Source of the DNA: Candidatus Pelagibacter sp.
GTDB taxonomy: Bacteria; Pseudomonadota; Alphaproteobacteria; Pelagibacterales; Pelagibacteraceae
Direction of reading: 5' to 3'
NCBI GenBank assembly: GCA_028225715.1
Contig: JAOIXS010000002.1
Span: forward strand, 55,729 to 119,728
Length of the DNA: 64,000 nt
A program made the translations under genes and the position numbers. This document shows, one piece after another, positions 1 to 8,458 of this stretch (its first letter is position 1; every line of letters starts with the position of its first letter). The notes under the pieces were generated by a model. The model was given only the letters and a program-made list of their open reading frames with translations, did not search any database and was not told the origin of the DNA.

Positions 1-1
1 T

Positions 2-133
2 TGGGGAGAAAAAAGAATATTTTATCTTTTAGCAGTAAGCATTTTATTTCCAATAATTGTATTTATATTTTTTGAAACATTTTTAGGCTTAAGATTTCCG
101 CCAGGGATAATTACAAACATCTATTATAATTAA
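2..133 (+). CDS. C-terminal end of a TctB-like small permease subunit (partial)
   Basis: An open frame enters from the left edge and ends with TAA at 131-133, one base before the next ATG. The 43 residues are hydrophobic and end in a loop containing LGLRFPPG, which fits the last membrane helix of a TctB small subunit of a tripartite tricarboxylate transporter. The main support is its position directly upstream of a TctA gene, because TctB and TctA are normally encoded as neighbours. The start lies outside the window. Confidence 0.6.
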   Translation, partial: WGEKRIFYLLAVSILFPIIVFIFFETFLGLRFPPGIITNIYYN

Positions 134-134
134 T

Positions 135-1622
135 ATGGAAAACTTATCTTATATGATGGCTCCTCTATTCAGCTCTAAGCTATTAATAGTTTTATTTTTT
201 GGGACTTTGTTTGGATTAATTTTAGGAGTATTGCCAGGGTTAGGGCCAACAACTGGTGGTGCATTAATTTTACCTTTTACAATGACACTCGATCCACTTT
301 CGGCAATTGTACTTTTGACAGCAATTTATTGCGCAGGAACATATGGTGGAGCAATTACTGCAATATTAATTAATACACCAGGAACACCAGCTGCCGCTGC
401 AACATGTCTAGATGGATATCCACTTGCGCAAAAAGGAGAAGCTGGAAGAGCATTAGGTATGGCAACAGTTTCTAGTACTATTGGTGGAATTTTTAGTGTT
501 ATAATATTAGTCTTTTTTGCTCCTTTATTAGCAAAACTTGCTTACGAATTTGGTCAACCTGAGTATTTTGCTTTAGCAATATTTGGTTTAACCATGCTCG
601 CATCAATTGGTGAAGGTAGCCCTGTTAAAAATTTGATTGCTGCTGCATTTGGTATTTTGATTTCAACTGTTGGAAAAGATTTTATGACTTCAATAGATAG
701 ATTTACTTATGGTATAAATGAATTATCAGAGGGAATAGGTTTTATACCTGTCGTTGTAGGGTTATTTGCAATTAGTGAAATGTTAACACAATCAACGATG
801 CTGGACCAAGTATTTAAAAGAGTTGCATTAAAAGCGGTAAAATTACCTTCTTTAAAAGACTACAAACTTACCTGGAAAACAATTCTTAGATCTTCAGGTA
901 TAGGATCATTTATTGGTGTATTACCAGCTGAGGGAGGAACAGTTGCTTCTTTAATTGGATATTCAGAAGCTAAACGATGGTCAAAAACTCCAGAGGAGTT
1001 TGGCAAAGGATCTATAGAAGGGATTGCTGGTGCAGAGGCTGCAAATAATGCTGCAACAGGAGGAGCGATGGTACCAACATTGGCATTAGGAATTCCTGGT
1101 AGTGCAACAACGGCAGTAATTTTAACTGGTTTAATAATTCATGGAGTGAGGCCAGGGCCAGATTTATTTAGAGAACAACCAGAATTTTTATATGGAATTT
1201 TTGGATCAATGTTGATTGCAAATATATTGTTTTTTATTTTTGGATTTTTTGGAGCTAAACTTTTTGCAAGAATTACTTTAGTTCCTAACAAAATTTTATG
1301 GCCAATGATTTTTGCACTTTCAGTTTGTGGAACCTACTCTTTAAGTCAATCTATTACAGATGTTTGGATAATGTTATCTTTTGGTGTTATTGGTTTTTTT
1401 ATGAGAAGATATGGTTTTTCAGTAGTTCCTGTTATTATAGGATTGATTTTAGGTGAGCTAGTTGAAGGAACTTTAAGACAATCTTTAGTAATATTTGATG
1501 GTAATTGGTTAATGTTTTTAACAAGACCAATAGCATTAACATTTTTTATTTTAGCAATAATAGCTTTACTTTTTCCACTATTTAAGAAAAAAACTAAAAT
1601 AATTAAATTAAAAAAATATTAA
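135..1622 (+). CDS. tctA: TctA-family large permease of a tripartite tricarboxylate transporter
   Basis: This 495-residue polytopic membrane protein has the usual TctA length. Family motifs are visible: the glycine/proline-rich LPGLGPTTGGALILPF near residues 33-48, TPGTPAAAATCLDGYP near 82-97, and the mirrored second-half motif AANNAATGGAMVPTLALGIPG near 301-321. With the small subunit upstream and a periplasmic TctC protein it would import carboxylates such as citrate or sugar acids. No tctC is seen in this window, so the substrate is open. It starts 1 bp after the preceding stop and is followed 16 bp later by an SDR gene, so it is probably part of the sugar-acid operon downstream. Confidence 0.88.
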   Translation: MENLSYMMAPLFSSKLLIVLFFGTLFGLILGVLPGLGPTTGGALILPFTMTLDPLSAIVLLTAIYCAGTYGGAITAILINTPGTPAAAATCLDGYPLAQKGEAGRALGMATVSSTIGGIFSVIILVFFAPLLAKLAYEFGQPEYFALAIFGLTMLASIGEGSPVKNLIAAAFGILISTVGKDFMTSIDRFTYGINELSEGIGFIPVVVGLFAISEMLTQSTMLDQVFKRVALKAVKLPSLKDYKLTWKTILRSSGIGSFIGVLPAEGGTVASLIGYSEAKRWSKTPEEFGKGSIEGIAGAEAANNAATGGAMVPTLALGIPGSATTAVILTGLIIHGVRPGPDLFREQPEFLYGIFGSMLIANILFFIFGFFGAKLFARITLVPNKILWPMIFALSVCGTYSLSQSITDVWIMLSFGVIGFFMRRYGFSVVPVIIGLILGELVEGTLRQSLVIFDGNWLMFLTRPIALTFFILAIIALLFPLFKKKTKIIKLKKY

Positions 1623-1638
1623 AATAGAAGGTCAGCAC

Positions 1639-2385
1639 ATGAATAATTATAATTTAAAAGGTAGAAGAGCTATAGTAACTGGTGGGGCTCAAGGTTTTGG
1701 GTACGCTATTACAAAAAGATTTCTAGAATCTGGTGCTGAAGTTATAATTTGGGATATTGACCAAAAAGCCATAGACGAAGCTTTAAAAGAACTTTCATCA
1801 GAAAAATGCAACTATCAAATAGTAGATGTCACTAACTTTGATGATATTACAAAGAATATAGAACAAAGTACTAAAGAAAAAAATATTGATATCTTTGTTA
1901 ATAATGCTGGTATGGCAGGTAAAAATACACAAGTATGGAATTATCCTAATGATGAATGGCTAAAAGTAATGAACTTAGATTTAAATTCTGTTTTTTATTG
2001 TTGTAAAGCAATAGCACCTCACATGATTAAAAATAATTACGGAAGAATAGTAAATATTGCTTCCATTGCAGGAAAAGAGGGAAATCCAAACGCTAGTGCA
2101 TATAGTACAGCAAAAGCAGGCGTTATAGGTCTCACAAAATCTTTAGGTAAGGAATTAGCAGATAAAAATATTGCTGTTAATGCTGTAACACCAGCAGCAG
2201 CTAAGACTAGAATTTTTGATCAAATGACTGAAGAACATATAAATTATATGTTATCCAAAATTCCAAGAAATAGATTTGCTAAAGTTGATGAATTGGCCTC
2301 ATTAGTTACTTGGTTAGCAGCAGAAGAGAATTCTTTTTCCACAGCTGCAGTTTTTGATTTAAGTGGTGGAAGAGCAACGTATTAA
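1639..2385 (+). CDS. Short-chain dehydrogenase/reductase (SDR), substrate unknown
   Basis: This is a 248-residue classical SDR. It has the cofactor motif TGGAQGFG at residues 14-21, NNAG at 88-91 and the catalytic set Ser142, Tyr155, Lys159 (context SAYSTAKAG). Asp39 at the end of the second beta strand points to NAD(H) preference. It begins 16 bp after tctA, with GAAGG upstream of the ATG, and is followed 3 bp later by a ROK kinase. The context suggests oxidation of a sugar or sugar acid, but the sequence alone does not separate this from 3-oxoacyl-ACP reductase-like homologues. Confidence 0.85.
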   Translation: MNNYNLKGRRAIVTGGAQGFGYAITKRFLESGAEVIIWDIDQKAIDEALKELSSEKCNYQIVDVTNFDDITKNIEQSTKEKNIDIFVNNAGMAGKNTQVWNYPNDEWLKVMNLDLNSVFYCCKAIAPHMIKNNYGRIVNIASIAGKEGNPNASAYSTAKAGVIGLTKSLGKELADKNIAVNAVTPAAAKTRIFDQMTEEHINYMLSKIPRNRFAKVDELASLVTWLAAEENSFSTAAVFDLSGGRATY

Positions 2386-2388
2386 ATT

Positions 2389-3291
2389 ATGCAAATTGGA
2401 TTTGATGTTGGTGCTACAAAAATAGAAAGTGTAGTACTAAAAGATAATGGTGAAGAAGTTGACAGAAGTAGAAGAGACTGTCCAAAAGATTATATTTCAA
2501 TAATACAAACCATAAAAGATGTTGTTATTGATTTAGAAAAAAAACATAATCAGACATTGCCGGTAGGAGTTTGTCATCCAGGTGTTCATTCACCACAAAC
2601 AGGACTAGTTAAAAATGCACCTAACTGTGTTTGGATTGAAAAACAACCTTTTCAAAAAAGTCTTCGTGAAGCTCTAAATAGAGAAGTTTTTTGTGAAAAT
2701 GATGGAAATTGTTTTGCATTATCTGAGTCAATAGATGGTGCTGGTAAACATTATAAAATTGTATATGGAATTATTCTTGGATCTGGTGCTGGAGGTGGGC
2801 TAGTTATAGATAAACAAATTGTTTCAGGACCCAATGGTGTTGCTGGTGAATGGGGTCACAATCAGCTACCATTTATGGCTGCTCAGAGAGAGGAACTTAA
2901 AACATCAAACCTAAGAGAGGCAGAGGTTGAAAGCTTTGTATCTGGCTTAGGTTTAGCCAAAAGATTTAATAAGAGATATAAAAAAAATTTGAAAGCTAAT
3001 GAAATATTTGAACTCTATAGAAAGCACGAGTTGGATGCAGAAAAAATGATAGAGGAATTTAAGATTAATCTTGCAATGTCTTTAGCAGCTATAGTTAACA
3101 TTCTTGATCCAGATGTTTTTATTTTTGGTGGTGGTGTTACAAATGAAATAGATTTTTTTGATGAGATAGAAAACTTAACTAAAAAATATGTTATTGGAAA
3201 GGAATACGAAGGTGTTTTTCTAAAACCTAAATATGGAGATGCTAGCGGTGTTAGAGGTGCGGCAAGATTAGGCAGAAAATCAAGCTATTAA
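2389..3291 (+). CDS. ROK-family sugar kinase without the zinc-site cysteines
   Basis: A 300-residue ROK protein (fructokinase/glucokinase/N-acylmannosamine kinase class). The ATP-binding start FDVGATKIE (residues 5-13), catalytic ENDGN with Asp105 and the glycine-rich GSGAGGG (131-137) are present, so kinase activity is plausible. The family normally has GH followed by a CxCGxxGCxE zinc cluster. Here GEWGH (153-157) leads into AEVESFVSG and the cysteines are gone. There is no N-terminal HTH, so this is a kinase and not a repressor. It is the last gene before a 200-bp promoter region and is probably co-transcribed with tctA and the SDR. Confidence 0.82.
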   Translation: MQIGFDVGATKIESVVLKDNGEEVDRSRRDCPKDYISIIQTIKDVVIDLEKKHNQTLPVGVCHPGVHSPQTGLVKNAPNCVWIEKQPFQKSLREALNREVFCENDGNCFALSESIDGAGKHYKIVYGIILGSGAGGGLVIDKQIVSGPNGVAGEWGHNQLPFMAAQREELKTSNLREAEVESFVSGLGLAKRFNKRYKKNLKANEIFELYRKHELDAEKMIEEFKINLAMSLAAIVNILDPDVFIFGGGVTNEIDFFDEIENLTKKYVIGKEYEGVFLKPKYGDASGVRGAARLGRKSSY

Positions 3292-3492
3292 ATTTTCATA
3301 TCCATTAAAAAGAGAAAAATTTTTTTATATAAAATTTTTTATTCACATAAAACTTACCTAAATTTAAAAATAATTAAATCAATCTTAGGTTGTAGAAAAA
3401 GTTTTTTGTTTAGGTTTTTTTGTTTTCTTTATAAGTTAATTTTTTAAATTAATTAATCGATTAATTTTATTAACTAACAAGAGGAAAATAAA
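3292..3492 (+). promoter_or_regulatory. Promoter/leader of the sugar ABC operon with a 16-bp palindrome
   Basis: This 201-bp AT-rich spacer precedes the sugar-binding protein gene. It contains the perfect palindrome AATTAATCGATTAATT at 3451-3466, with a central CG, 27 bases before the start codon. Alphaproteobacterial LacI-family operators in sugar operons often look like this, so it is a candidate operator. No regulator gene is encoded nearby. A ribosome binding site AGAGGAAA lies just before the ATG at 3493. Confidence 0.45.
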
Positions 3493-4752
3493 ATGAAAAT
3501 TAAGAAACTGATAGTAGCTTTAATAGCTCTAGCTCTTACTCCAAGTGTTTCATTTGCAGCACCTAAAGCTGAGGTATTGCACTGGTGGACTGGTGGTGGT
3601 GAAGCAAAAGCTTTAAAAGTATTACAAGATGATTTCGCTGCACAAAATGGAGTATGGTTAGACATGCCTGTTTCTGGTGGTGGTGGAGATGCAGCAATGC
3701 AAACATTAAAAGCTAGAATAGTTGCTAATGATGCACCAGCTGCTGCACAAATTAAAGGTCCTACAATTCAAGAGTATGATGAAGAGGGTGTTGTTGCACC
3801 TTATAATATTGATGCTGTTGCACAAAAAGAAGGTTGGGACAATCTTTTAAGTAAGCAAGTTGCAAGTCATATGAAGTGTGATGATGGTAAAGCATATTGT
3901 GCTGCACCTGTAAACATTCACAGAATTGACTGGATCTGGGCTAATAAAAAAGTTTTAGATTCAAATGGTATTAAAATGCCTTCTACTTGGGCAGAGTTTA
4001 ATGCTGCAGCAGACAAGCTACAAGCAAAAGGAATTATTCCTTTAGCTCATGGTAGTCAGCCTTGGCAAGATGCAACAGTATTTGAAGCTGTAGCTCTTGG
4101 TATTGGTGGAAATGATTTTTACAGAAAAGCTTTTGTAGAATTAGATCCTGCTACTTTAGGTGGATCAACTATGGCTAAAGTATTTGACCAAATGAGAAAA
4201 CTTAAAGGTTACACAGATGCTGGTTCTCCAGGAAGAGACTGGAACATAGCTACTGGTATGGTTATGGAAGGCAAAGCTGCTTTTCAAATCATGGGTGACT
4301 GGGCAAAAGGTGAGTTTTCTGCTAACAACCAGGCGCCAGGAAAAGATTATATCTGTGCACCAACTCCATCTAATAATGGATATCTTTACAATGTAGATTC
4401 ATTTATTTTCTTCAAAGTAAAAGGTAAAGAAAAGGTTGAAGGTCAAAAACTACTTGCTAGCTTAATGATGGGAAAAAACTTTCAAAAAGTTTTCAACATT
4501 TATAAAGGTTCGATACCTGCAAGATTAGACGTTTCTATGGATGAGTTTGATATGTGTGCTAAAAAATCAAACGCAGACTTAAAAACTGCTGCTTCTAAAG
4601 GTGGATTACTGCCAAGTTTTGCTCACGGTATGGCATTAAAACTTGCACAAAAAGGTGCAATTCAAGATGTAGTTACTGAGCATTTCAATTCAACAATGTC
4701 TTCGTCTGACGCTGCAAAAAAATTAGCAGCAGCAGTTAAGGCTTCACTATAA
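3493..4752 (+). CDS. Periplasmic sugar-binding protein of an ABC importer (family 1)
   Basis: This 419-residue protein has a clear Sec signal peptide (KIKK, hydrophobic core, cleavage after SFA near residue 22). The mature N-terminus AEVLHWWTGGGEAKALKVL is typical of the glucose/mannose-type family 1 binding proteins (GtsA-like). Tryptophans such as HWW and W267 would line a sugar site. Cysteine pairs (CDDGKAYC) may form a disulfide. It is followed by two permeases and a MalK-type ATPase in the same direction. A hairpin follows the stop codon and probably sets a high ratio of binding protein to permease. Confidence 0.9.
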   Translation: MKIKKLIVALIALALTPSVSFAAPKAEVLHWWTGGGEAKALKVLQDDFAAQNGVWLDMPVSGGGGDAAMQTLKARIVANDAPAAAQIKGPTIQEYDEEGVVAPYNIDAVAQKEGWDNLLSKQVASHMKCDDGKAYCAAPVNIHRIDWIWANKKVLDSNGIKMPSTWAEFNAAADKLQAKGIIPLAHGSQPWQDATVFEAVALGIGGNDFYRKAFVELDPATLGGSTMAKVFDQMRKLKGYTDAGSPGRDWNIATGMVMEGKAAFQIMGDWAKGEFSANNQAPGKDYICAPTPSNNGYLYNVDSFIFFKVKGKEKVEGQKLLASLMMGKNFQKVFNIYKGSIPARLDVSMDEFDMCAKKSNADLKTAASKGGLLPSFAHGMALKLAQKGAIQDVVTEHFNSTMSSSDAAKKLAAAVKASL

Positions 4753-4773
4753 TAAAAAAAGTACGTTAAGGTT

Positions 4774-4799
4774 TGCGCTGTCATGAAAATGATAGCGCA
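4774..4799 (+). promoter_or_regulatory. Intercistronic hairpin after the sugar-binding protein gene
   Basis: TGCGCT(G)TCAT pairs with ATGA(T)AGCGCA around a GAAA tetraloop. The stem is GC-rich for this genome. It lies 21 bp after the stop codon of the binding protein and before the first permease, and no T run follows. A role in mRNA 3'-end protection or partial termination is inferred, so that more binding protein than permease is made. Confidence 0.7.
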
Positions 4800-4815
4800 G
4801 ATTTAATTAAAAAAT

Positions 4816-5688
4816 ATGTTCTGGCTAAAAAAAAATTTACCTAAATTAGTTTTAACTCCATCACTTGGAATTTTATCATGGTTTGTCTATGGCTTCATTT
4901 TTTGGACAATATATATTTCTTTTACAAAATCTAAGATGTTACCAAGATATGAGATTTGGGGAATTGATCAGTACATTAGACTATGGAAAATGCCAAGATG
5001 GCATGTAGCAGTAGAAAATTTACTTATATTTACTGTATTATTTATCATTTTATGTATCGCTATTGGAATTCTTCTTTCAATTTTATTGGATCAAAAGATT
5101 AGAGCTGAAGGATTTTTAAGAACAATTTATCTATATCCTATGGCATTATCATTTATTGTTACAGGGACAGCTTGGAAATGGGTTCTAAACCCAACACTAG
5201 GTATTGAAAAATTTGCCCATGATATGGGTTTTGAGACCTTTAAATTTGACTGGCTGGTAACCCCAGAAATGTCAATATACACAATAGTAATAGCAGGTGT
5301 ATGGCAATCATCTGGATTTATAATGGCAATTTTTTTAGCAGGTCTAAGATCGGTTGATGATGAAATTATAAAAGCGGCTAAAATTGATGGTGCAGGAATA
5401 TTTTCAATTTATAGTAAAATTATTCTTCCAATGATGAGACCAGTTTTTATGAGTGCAATAGTAATTTTGGTACACTTGTCAATTAAGAGTTATGATTTGA
5501 TTATAGCACTAACCTCAGGTGGACCAGGAATTTCCTCAGATATGCCAGCAGTATTTATGACGACTATGGCTTTTCATAGAAGTGAGGTTGGGCTTGCATC
5601 AGCAAGTGCTATCATGATGTTTTTAACAGTATCAGCAATTGTTGTGCCATATTTATATTCAGAACTGAAGAGGGAAGATGCAAGATAA
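4816..5688 (+). CDS. Sugar ABC transporter permease, GtsB/MalF type
   Basis: A 290-residue inner-membrane permease with about six hydrophobic segments. It has the cytoplasmic EAA loop that contacts the ATPase (KAAKIDGAGIFSIYSKIILP, residues 186-205). Short MalF-type length without a large periplasmic loop is typical of glucose/mannose (CUT1) systems. It overlaps the next permease gene by 11 bp, which suggests translational coupling. No clear ribosome binding site is seen; the ATG at 4816 lies 17 bp after the hairpin. Confidence 0.88.
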   Translation: MFWLKKNLPKLVLTPSLGILSWFVYGFIFWTIYISFTKSKMLPRYEIWGIDQYIRLWKMPRWHVAVENLLIFTVLFIILCIAIGILLSILLDQKIRAEGFLRTIYLYPMALSFIVTGTAWKWVLNPTLGIEKFAHDMGFETFKFDWLVTPEMSIYTIVIAGVWQSSGFIMAIFLAGLRSVDDEIIKAAKIDGAGIFSIYSKIILPMMRPVFMSAIVILVHLSIKSYDLIIALTSGGPGISSDMPAVFMTTMAFHRSEVGLASASAIMMFLTVSAIVVPYLYSELKREDAR

Positions 5689-6580
5689 AGAAACTTTAAA
5701 ACTAAATAAATTAGAAGCAAATTCTAAAAGAAAAAATACAATCTATAGATGGATCTTATATTTTATGTTAGGTATTTTTGTTATTTATTATTTAACACCA
5801 TTGTATGTAATGATTGTAACATCATTCAAAACAATGCCTGAAATTAGACAAGGAAATTTATTTTCATTGCCTAGTTCTTTAAGATTTGAAGCCTGGAAAC
5901 AAGCCTGGGATGGAACAGGTTATACGGGTGGTGATGTTTTTCTTAAACCCTATTTTTGGAACTCAATAAAATTAGTAGTTCCTGCTGTTGTTATATCAAC
6001 TTTGCTTGGAGCTATTAACGGTTATGCTTTAACAAAATGGAGATTTAAAGGAGATAGTTATATTTTTCTATTATTTTTATTTGGAACATTTATTCCATAC
6101 CAAGCAATTTTATTACCGATGGCTAGAACTTTAGGAGTTCTTGGAATTTCAAATTCAATAAACGGACTAATACTAGTGCATGTGGTCTATGGAATTTGTT
6201 TTACAACTTTATTTTGTAGAAATTATTATGTATCAATTTCAGATGAAATGGTAAGGGCTGCAAGAATTGATGGAGCTGGTTTTTTTAAAATATTCTTTAA
6301 AATAATTTTACCAATTTCTATACCAATTCTAGTTGTGACAGTTATTTGGCAATTTACACAAGTATGGAATGATTTTTTATTTGGTGCTACTTTTTCATTT
6401 GGTGAGTCTGCACCAATTCAAGTTGCTCTTAATAATTTGGTTTTAACAGGAACGGCCACTAAGAGATACAATGTTGATATGGCAGCTGCAATTATTACAG
6501 GAATTCCAACATTAATAGTTTATATTCTTGCTGGAAATTATTTTATCAAAGGACTAACAGCTGGATCAGTGAAAGGATAA
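5678..6580 (+). CDS. Sugar ABC transporter permease, GtsC/MalG type
   Basis: A 300-residue CUT1 permease with a cytoplasmic N-terminus rich in Lys/Asn, about six membrane helices and the EAA loop VRAARIDGAGFFKIFFKIIL near residues 192-211. It pairs with the preceding permease to form the channel. The start lies inside the end of the upstream gene (11-bp overlap) and the ATPase gene begins 1 bp after its stop. Confidence 0.88.
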   Translation: MQDKETLKLNKLEANSKRKNTIYRWILYFMLGIFVIYYLTPLYVMIVTSFKTMPEIRQGNLFSLPSSLRFEAWKQAWDGTGYTGGDVFLKPYFWNSIKLVVPAVVISTLLGAINGYALTKWRFKGDSYIFLLFLFGTFIPYQAILLPMARTLGVLGISNSINGLILVHVVYGICFTTLFCRNYYVSISDEMVRAARIDGAGFFKIFFKIILPISIPILVVTVIWQFTQVWNDFLFGATFSFGESAPIQVALNNLVLTGTATKRYNVDMAAAIITGIPTLIVYILAGNYFIKGLTAGSVKG

Positions 6581-6581
6581 T

Positions 6582-7682
6582 ATGGCAACTTTAAAAATTA
6601 ACGACATCAATAAAAATTTTGGAAAAACGGAAGTTTTAAAAGGAATTAACTTGGATATTAAACATGGAGAATTTCTTGTACTTTTAGGACCATCTGGTTG
6701 TGGAAAATCAACTTTATTAAATACTATAGCTGGTTTAGAAACTGCTAACAGTGGGGATATTCTAATAGATGATCATATTGTAAATAATATGGAACCAAGT
6801 GATAGAGATATTGCTTTAGTATTTCAGTCTTACGCTCTTTATCCAGCAATGACCGTTAGAAAGAACGTAACATTTGGTTTAGAGCAAAGAAAAACACCAA
6901 AAGAAAAAATAGAAAAAGCATTAGATGATGTTTCTAACTTATTACAAATCACTCAACTATTAGATAGAAAACCATCTCAATTATCTGGTGGTCAACGTCA
7001 GCGTGTTGCAATGGGCAGAGCATTAGTAAGAGATCCTAAAATTTTTTTATTTGATGAACCATTATCAAATCTTGATGCAAAATTAAGAGTGGAGATGAGA
7101 AGAGAAATAAAAAAACTACATCAAAAACTTGGAACAACAATAGTTTATGTTACGCACGACCAAACAGAAGCAATGAGTTTAGGTACAAATATTGCAATCA
7201 TGGACCATGGATTAATTCAGCAATGTGACACTCCTAAAAATATTTATAATAAACCAGAAAGTGTATTTGTTGCAGATTTTATTGGATCTCCATCAATGAA
7301 CTTAATTGAAGGAAAGTTAACAAAAGATAATAATGATATTGTTTTTATGCCGAATGGTTCAAATGATAGTACTAAAATATCGGTTGGGAACTATTCTTTT
7401 AAAAATAAATTTGATGGTAATGAAGTATCAGCTTACCTAGGAATTAGACCAGAGCATATTTATTTTGAAAAAATTAATACTGATTGTTTTGAGATTAGTT
7501 TAAAATCAGAACTATTAGAATATACAGGTCATGAACAAATTGTAACATTTGATTACTTTGGTCAACAAGTACTTGGTAAATTTGCATCTACGTTGGATAT
7601 TAATATAAATAAAGATTTAAAATTAAATATTGATATGTCGCAAATTTCTTTATTTGATAAAGATACAAAAAATAGAATATAA
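6582..7682 (+). CDS. MalK/UgpC-type sugar ABC transporter ATPase
   Basis: This 366-residue ATPase has Walker A GPSGCGKS (residues 36-43), Q-loop FQSYALYP, signature LSGGQ (134-138), Walker B FLFDEP (155-160) and the switch His in VTHDQTEAMSLG. The roughly 130-residue C-terminal part matches the TOBE/OB regulatory domain of CUT1 ATPases (IGSPSMNLIEG, LGIRPEHI). It powers the two permeases upstream. An SDR gene starts 1 bp after its stop, linking transport with sugar oxidation. Confidence 0.93.
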   Translation: MATLKINDINKNFGKTEVLKGINLDIKHGEFLVLLGPSGCGKSTLLNTIAGLETANSGDILIDDHIVNNMEPSDRDIALVFQSYALYPAMTVRKNVTFGLEQRKTPKEKIEKALDDVSNLLQITQLLDRKPSQLSGGQRQRVAMGRALVRDPKIFLFDEPLSNLDAKLRVEMRREIKKLHQKLGTTIVYVTHDQTEAMSLGTNIAIMDHGLIQQCDTPKNIYNKPESVFVADFIGSPSMNLIEGKLTKDNNDIVFMPNGSNDSTKISVGNYSFKNKFDGNEVSAYLGIRPEHIYFEKINTDCFEISLKSELLEYTGHEQIVTFDYFGQQVLGKFASTLDININKDLKLNIDMSQISLFDKDTKNRI

Positions 7683-7683
7683 A

Positions 7684-8445
7684 ATGTCAGCTATTTATAA
7701 AGATTTAAAAGATAAAAGAGTTTTCATTACTGGTGGTGGCTCAGGTATTGGCGCCTCTATAGTTGAACACTTTTGTGAGCAAGGTTCAGAAGTATATTTT
7801 ATAGATATAAATGTAGAAGCATCAAATAAATTAATAATAGAATGTAAAAATAAAGAGTTTTCCATTCCAACTTTTATAAAATGTGATCTGCTAAATATAA
7901 AAGATTTACAAAATACCATATCAAAAATTATTAATGACAATGGGGCAATTGATGTTTTGGTAAATAATGCGGCAAATGATGAGAGACATTCTATTGATGA
8001 GGTAACTGAAGAATTTTGGAATGAGAGAATGAACATTAATTTAAGACATTATTTTTTTACAGTTCAATCTGTTAAAAAATCCATGATTGAAAATAAAGGT
8101 GGGTCTATAGTAAATATTGGCTCAGTATCTTGGATGATAGGACAAGGTGGAATGGCTGCGTATACTGCTGCAAAATCAGGTGTTGTTGGTTTAACAAGAT
8201 CATTTGCAAGAGATTTAGGTGAATTCAATATAAGGGTAAATTCTGTTGTTCCAGGTTGGGTGATGACAGAACGACAAATTGAGAAGTGGTTAACCCCAGA
8301 ATCTGAGGCTGATATGATGAAAAAGCAGTGCTTAAAACATAAGTTAATGCCTTCAGATATAGCGAAAACCGTTTTATTTTTTGGTTCTGATGCTTCATCT
8401 GGTTGCACAAATCAAGATTATATAGTTGATAAAGGTTGGTTATAA
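7684..8445 (+). CDS. Aldose 1-dehydrogenase of the SDR family, XylB-like
   Basis: This 253-residue SDR resembles Caulobacter D-xylose dehydrogenase XylB along its whole length from memory. Shared features are the N-terminus (SAIY..LK.KRV.ITGGGSGIG), NNAxNDxRH, INLRH, and the ending SxxCTxxxxxxDxGW. The cofactor motif is TGGGSGIG (16-23) and the catalytic residues are Ser147, Tyr160 and Lys164. The frame is open further upstream to 7630, but the ATG at 7684, directly after the ATPase stop, is preferred because it restores the XylB N-terminus. It probably oxidizes an aldose to its lactone with NAD. The exact sugar (xylose, arabinose, fucose, galactose) cannot be told. Confidence 0.82.
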   Translation: MSAIYKDLKDKRVFITGGGSGIGASIVEHFCEQGSEVYFIDINVEASNKLIIECKNKEFSIPTFIKCDLLNIKDLQNTISKIINDNGAIDVLVNNAANDERHSIDEVTEEFWNERMNINLRHYFFTVQSVKKSMIENKGGSIVNIGSVSWMIGQGGMAAYTAAKSGVVGLTRSFARDLGEFNIRVNSVVPGWVMTERQIEKWLTPESEADMMKKQCLKHKLMPSDIAKTVLFFGSDASSGCTNQDYIVDKGWL

Positions 8446-8458
8446 CCAATTTACAAAT

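Noticed and set aside
3474..3665. Minus-strand ORF overlapping the sugar-binding protein start
   Set aside because: It is antisense to the signal peptide and mature N-terminus of a well supported gene and has no family features.
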